DNA from: Phytoseiulus persimilis
Lineage: Eukaryota; Arthropoda; Arachnida; Mesostigmata; Phytoseiidae
NCBI GenBank assembly: GCA_037576195.1
Contig: CM075101.1
Location: 46,066,001 to 46,130,000, forward strand
Length of the DNA: 64,000 bases
Reading direction: 5' to 3'
Part shown: piece after piece, positions 60,201-64,000 of the stretch
How the letters are laid out: every line of letters begins with the position of its first letter
How positions within the stretch are numbered: the first letter of the stretch is position 1
Program-made: the position numbers and the translations under genes
The notes under the pieces: generated by a model
Database searches by the model: none
Seen by the model: the letters and a program-made list of their open reading frames with translations, nothing else
What the model was told of the DNA's origin: nothing

Positions 60201-63200
60201 CGGAAACGTTTTCGCATTCCCGTCCTTCGGATCCGATCGCAACTAATTGGTCCACTCCCTCCCGCAGTGACAGTCGCTGGGATCGGCGGGGGCTCGTGAG
60301 CGTTCGGGCTGTTGAGCTCGATGTTCGTGAAGGCTTCCCGAACAAGTCGACGAGAGCTCTAACCCCTCCGGAAGGCGTTGAGTCCAGCCGATGGCGGTTC
60401 GCCCGCGTTGTTCAGCCGCTGTTCTTCTCCCAACTCACCTCAACAACTGCTCTCGTCTGCTGGAGTCGTTGCTTCCGTGTCGTGGGCGATGTTGACCAGG
60501 CTAGGCCGGAGGAACAACGGTGAACACCCATTCGCTTCAAGTAACAACGTTCGTGCCTGGCAACTCGGTTACGGTTGCTCGTCACGATGATGCGATCATC
60601 ATCATAAAGTTGATTACTGCGTCAAACCAAACGACGGTGTCGATTCGCCTTGTTGATACTCTTCGGCACGCGAATCGCCAGAAAGTTCTGCTCACTCGGA
60701 GCGAACCCGATCGGGGGACTTTCAGGAAGCTGGAATGATCCGCTGCGGGGTCTTGTGTGTCGGGCGAAACTCCGAGTGGAGTCAACTGGCTCTCTGCCGA
60801 CTCGGAACCCTGACTCGAAGCTGTGCCGGGAGCGCGTCGTGTTGACTCCTCTCACCCGAGGCGAAATCGAAAACCGCCGAAAAACGTGACATAAGCAAGA
60901 GCGGCGGCGAGTGAACGAAGCTCCGCGAGATGGAAGAAATTCTCTCAACAGGAGTATAAGTGGACCGCTGCGGGAGGGAGCTTGCCTGTTTGAGAAGCTC
61001 GGAACCTGATAGGGGGCCACGCATCGCAGAGCAACGGATCAGATTTTCCTTGAACGATACAGTTGTCTACCCGTCGTTCTCCATAAACTCATCTCGCAAC
61101 AGGAGAGTCGACGGAATCAAATTCGACATCAGTTGCTGACTCTTCTCCTCGTTGCACAGCGAGCTTGGTCTTGCGTATCCCTCGGGGTTCGAAGCCGGTC
61201 GGAATACGATTCACATCCAGCTCGAGACGGAATGGAAACATTTTGAGAGGTCAACCCGTGCATGTGGTGAATTCGAGGATTGTACGCGTTTTCGCTCTGC
61301 GTTCACCGTGGGAACTACGTCGTGAGTCGAGCATGACGGAGACAGACTTTCAACCCCAAGTTTGCGAGCGAGTTGAGCCGTCGTGTGAGCCGTTGCGGCT
61401 TCGATGGCTGATCAAGCTCGGAAAAAATCTCGACCGCGATCGGAGACCCTGAGCCCAGGACTCTTGATAACAGCGCTCCGTTAATGAAGGCTGGGAAGAG
61501 GAGAACACGGATCGTTATTGCTCCTAGTTCGCGCTGCCCATGACGCACTGAATGATTTCATGTGATGGAACAATCCCGTCCGGTCAGTTTTGTCGCGGGT
61601 CTTCAACGTATGATGACAATATGAACAGGTTGCGAAAGAGGCGGAGCGGGTGGAAACCTTCCAGGCAGCATCGGTGAGGAGATTGAATTCACATCGATAA
61701 CCTTTTCCCGTGACATTTGGCCCTCGTCTGCGTAGCTGCATGCTCTGAAGTTCGCGCGGTATATCCACGTTCCCTCGAAGCTAGCTCGCTCAGCTCCCGG
61801 ATTCTCATTATTTCAGCATCCAAATCGAGCTCAGAGCGGAATGAGTTGGAACGAATCTGCTCCCGATTCGGATGAAAACCACAAAACCCGTGTCGATGGC
61901 CGGAGCCTCTTTTGTCGACTTTCCCCGAGTTCGTGATGGTAAACATCCGTCCGGGACGTCGAGCCGAGCGCGCACGCGAACCCTTCCGGACGTTATTCTC
62001 TAAAAAGAGATGCTCGGAGTTCAGCCAATAAACGTTCCGATCAGACAAGTCTTTCAGAGCCTGAGGAAAGGCCCTGTCACGCGTTGTCACTCCGGATTTT
62101 CGAGCAACGGATTCCCATACAACGCCAACCCACGAGGCCTCTCATGGCCGCGGCATCAAACCTTGAAGAAACCACGTTCTCGTACTCTGACAAGCCGCCT
62201 CGACGGGGGACCGACGACGATCTCCTCTTCCATCCGCTCTCTGTTGCCTCGCCCCTGTTGTTCTGTGATTGTGTGAGCCTCTCCGAATGATCGTGAGAGT
62301 CGTGCCGGCAACACGAAACCCGCCCGGGAGGATGATCTAGTGGCAGTTCGCGATAGAGAGCGAGCAGTCTGGCGAGTATGTTTGTTGATATGAAACTGTA
62401 TCAACACAGCGATGATAATTCCCGACAAATCCCTTCCGCTGTTTATCATGAGCGGGATGAGCTCGCTGGGCGCGAGGGACGGAGGCACAACGACAGCAGC
62501 CGAGCAAGCTCTCAAACGCAACTCTCCTTCTTCCGTGTTCTCAGCCGCCGACTCTTGGAGAAAGTGTTGTATTTCACACCGAGCGGAGCCGTACGAGCGC
62601 TAATACACGGATGGTGAAACTCTCCGATCCATCGTCTCGGATCACATCCCCGATCACGAGTTCCGCTCCGAGTGGATCGCGTTGAGCGGCTTTGTAACCC
62701 GTGTCAGGAAGCGGTGACCACCCCGACAGAAATCTCCTCTATATCGCGACATTTTCTCTGAGTTTGCAGCTCGAGTTCGATCCTCGGAGTGATGACCCGG
62801 TCCCGAAGATCCAGTCCATCGCTTCGTATACGGTGAGGGATAGGCCGCTGGAACGGAAGATGAGAATAAGAAACGCAGGACGAACTGAAAACTTTCTTGG
62901 GCATTATCTACAACGGACGCGCTATCCGCTCCGGACTATACCGCCCGAAAACGGACAGCCCACTCTCTGGAGATCTCTCCAGAATGCGAGCTTCGGCTGC
63001 AGCGAATTATGCAGCTCTACACATGTGCTGCTAAAATGACAGGAGAACGAATTCGAGGATTACGAGGCCCAGGAGGCCTCGATCGCGAAAAAACTCGGGA
63101 CAAGCGAGACCACATCAAGATATTCAGAGGGGAAACTTGAGGAATGCGCTGTTCTAGCTCGCTGCTTCCTCTAGGAACCGGGAACAACGATCGCACCCTC

Positions 63201-64000
63201 GGTCCTCGTTTGATTCGCGAGTGGAGTGTGATCCCTCGGGAAGCTCTGCCGGCGTTCCCGCACTGGCTCCTCGCTGGTGCGTTTCGTGTCATGCCGAGCA
63301 ACAGCGTCCAGTCCAAGAGATACCAGCTATCATGCATCGACAGTTGATTGCGAAGAGAGTCTTCGGAGTTGATGCACTCCGCCAACATGAATTTCAGTCG
63401 CATGAGGTTTCTAACTTCCGCCCCAGTGGATGGACTCCCAGATTCTGCGGAGAAGCCTCGCGAAACTTTGTACTGGATTCAGCGATTCTCCGTTGAGAAC
63501 CGAAGAGAATAAAAGCTTCCGTTATTCTGTTTGCCTCCATCAGCGTCGTCATTGTCATTCTGATAGACCGCTCCCGCGGTGGCCGCAGCGGGGACAAGTG
63601 TGCCAACGACGACATTATTCGCGTACATGCAGTGCAGTTGTTGCGACTAAAAACGTTCTCGTCATCTTTCTCCTGAAATAGCTCAATGAACCGGAAGCGT
63701 AGTGGGGACTCAGACCAATCGATTCGGCCCCTTCCGATCGTCTGCTTCTCATACTCGTCCTGTTCTCGCGTTCCCGTCCTTAATCTTCCCGCTGCGTGAC
63801 TGCCCGTGGGCCGCTCTTCCGTTCAGTAGATCAGTGTCGGACGTTTTTCCGACACTCCGGAATTTTTAGCCATTGGCACGCCCAAAGACCAGATCGACTG
63901 ATTCTCACAAGTAATACCGATCGCTCGCGCGTCGAGCCGTCTCGATGTCTCTCCTCGTGGCGCCGTTTTCGACAAAAGGGAAGGAGGAGTTACTTCGCGC
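57226..64000. other. Gene-poor right end of the window
   Basis: Many 60-180 codon frames overlap on both strands without recognisable domains. A GGT-rich patch (about 60043-60072) and a short CAGG repeat (58742-58754) are present. No gene, RNA gene or complete transposon could be supported. Confidence 0.35.

Noticed and set aside
1-64000. Bacterial or phage systems (CRISPR, defence islands, operons)
   Set aside because: Split genes with GT-AG introns, polyadenylation signals and animal-type transposons show eukaryotic DNA; no regular spaced repeats or operon-like gene runs are present.

Overview
The window reads as nuclear DNA of an arthropod, most likely a mite or other arachnid. The sequence shows split genes with GT-AG introns of about 70-1300 bases, mixed GC content near 50 percent, a textbook Kozak start, and eukaryote-type DNA transposons. 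It shows no Shine-Dalgarno-led operons. The mite assignment is inference; the eukaryotic assignment is firm.

Layout. A tandem pair of nine-exon transporter genes of the SLC22 (organic cation/anion transporter, MFS) family lies on the + strand at 1532-4224 and 15474-19670. Both can be assembled end to end, to 567 and 568 residues, with the same intron positions and phases. The roughly 11 kb between them is a transposon graveyard. It holds a hAT 5' end with a BED-like zinc finger (minus strand, 5494-6113), a Tigger/pogo element (6684-8733) carrying a second hAT element (7288-8512) with a perfect target duplication, and an element with very long terminal inverted repeats and the 3' part of a transposase (11083-12823).

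From about 22 to 41 kb there are two intronless protein-kinase genes (24053-24763 and 28181-28897, +). They share an activation segment without the usual APE motif. Scattered around them are decayed reading frames that look like leucine-rich-repeat proteins, including one pair in inverted orientation at 21.96-22.85 kb. These are low-confidence calls.

From 41 to 64 kb the DNA is gene-poor. It contains a pogo-like MITE (47765-47983), a convincing small single-pass membrane protein gene (50271-50627, +), a second hAT terminus (57183) and a few simple repeats. No tRNA, rRNA, CRISPR or bacterial defence system was found. The two transporters probably act at the plasma membrane on organic ions. The kinases are probably cytosolic and of unknown pathway. 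Nothing in the sequence ties the two groups functionally.
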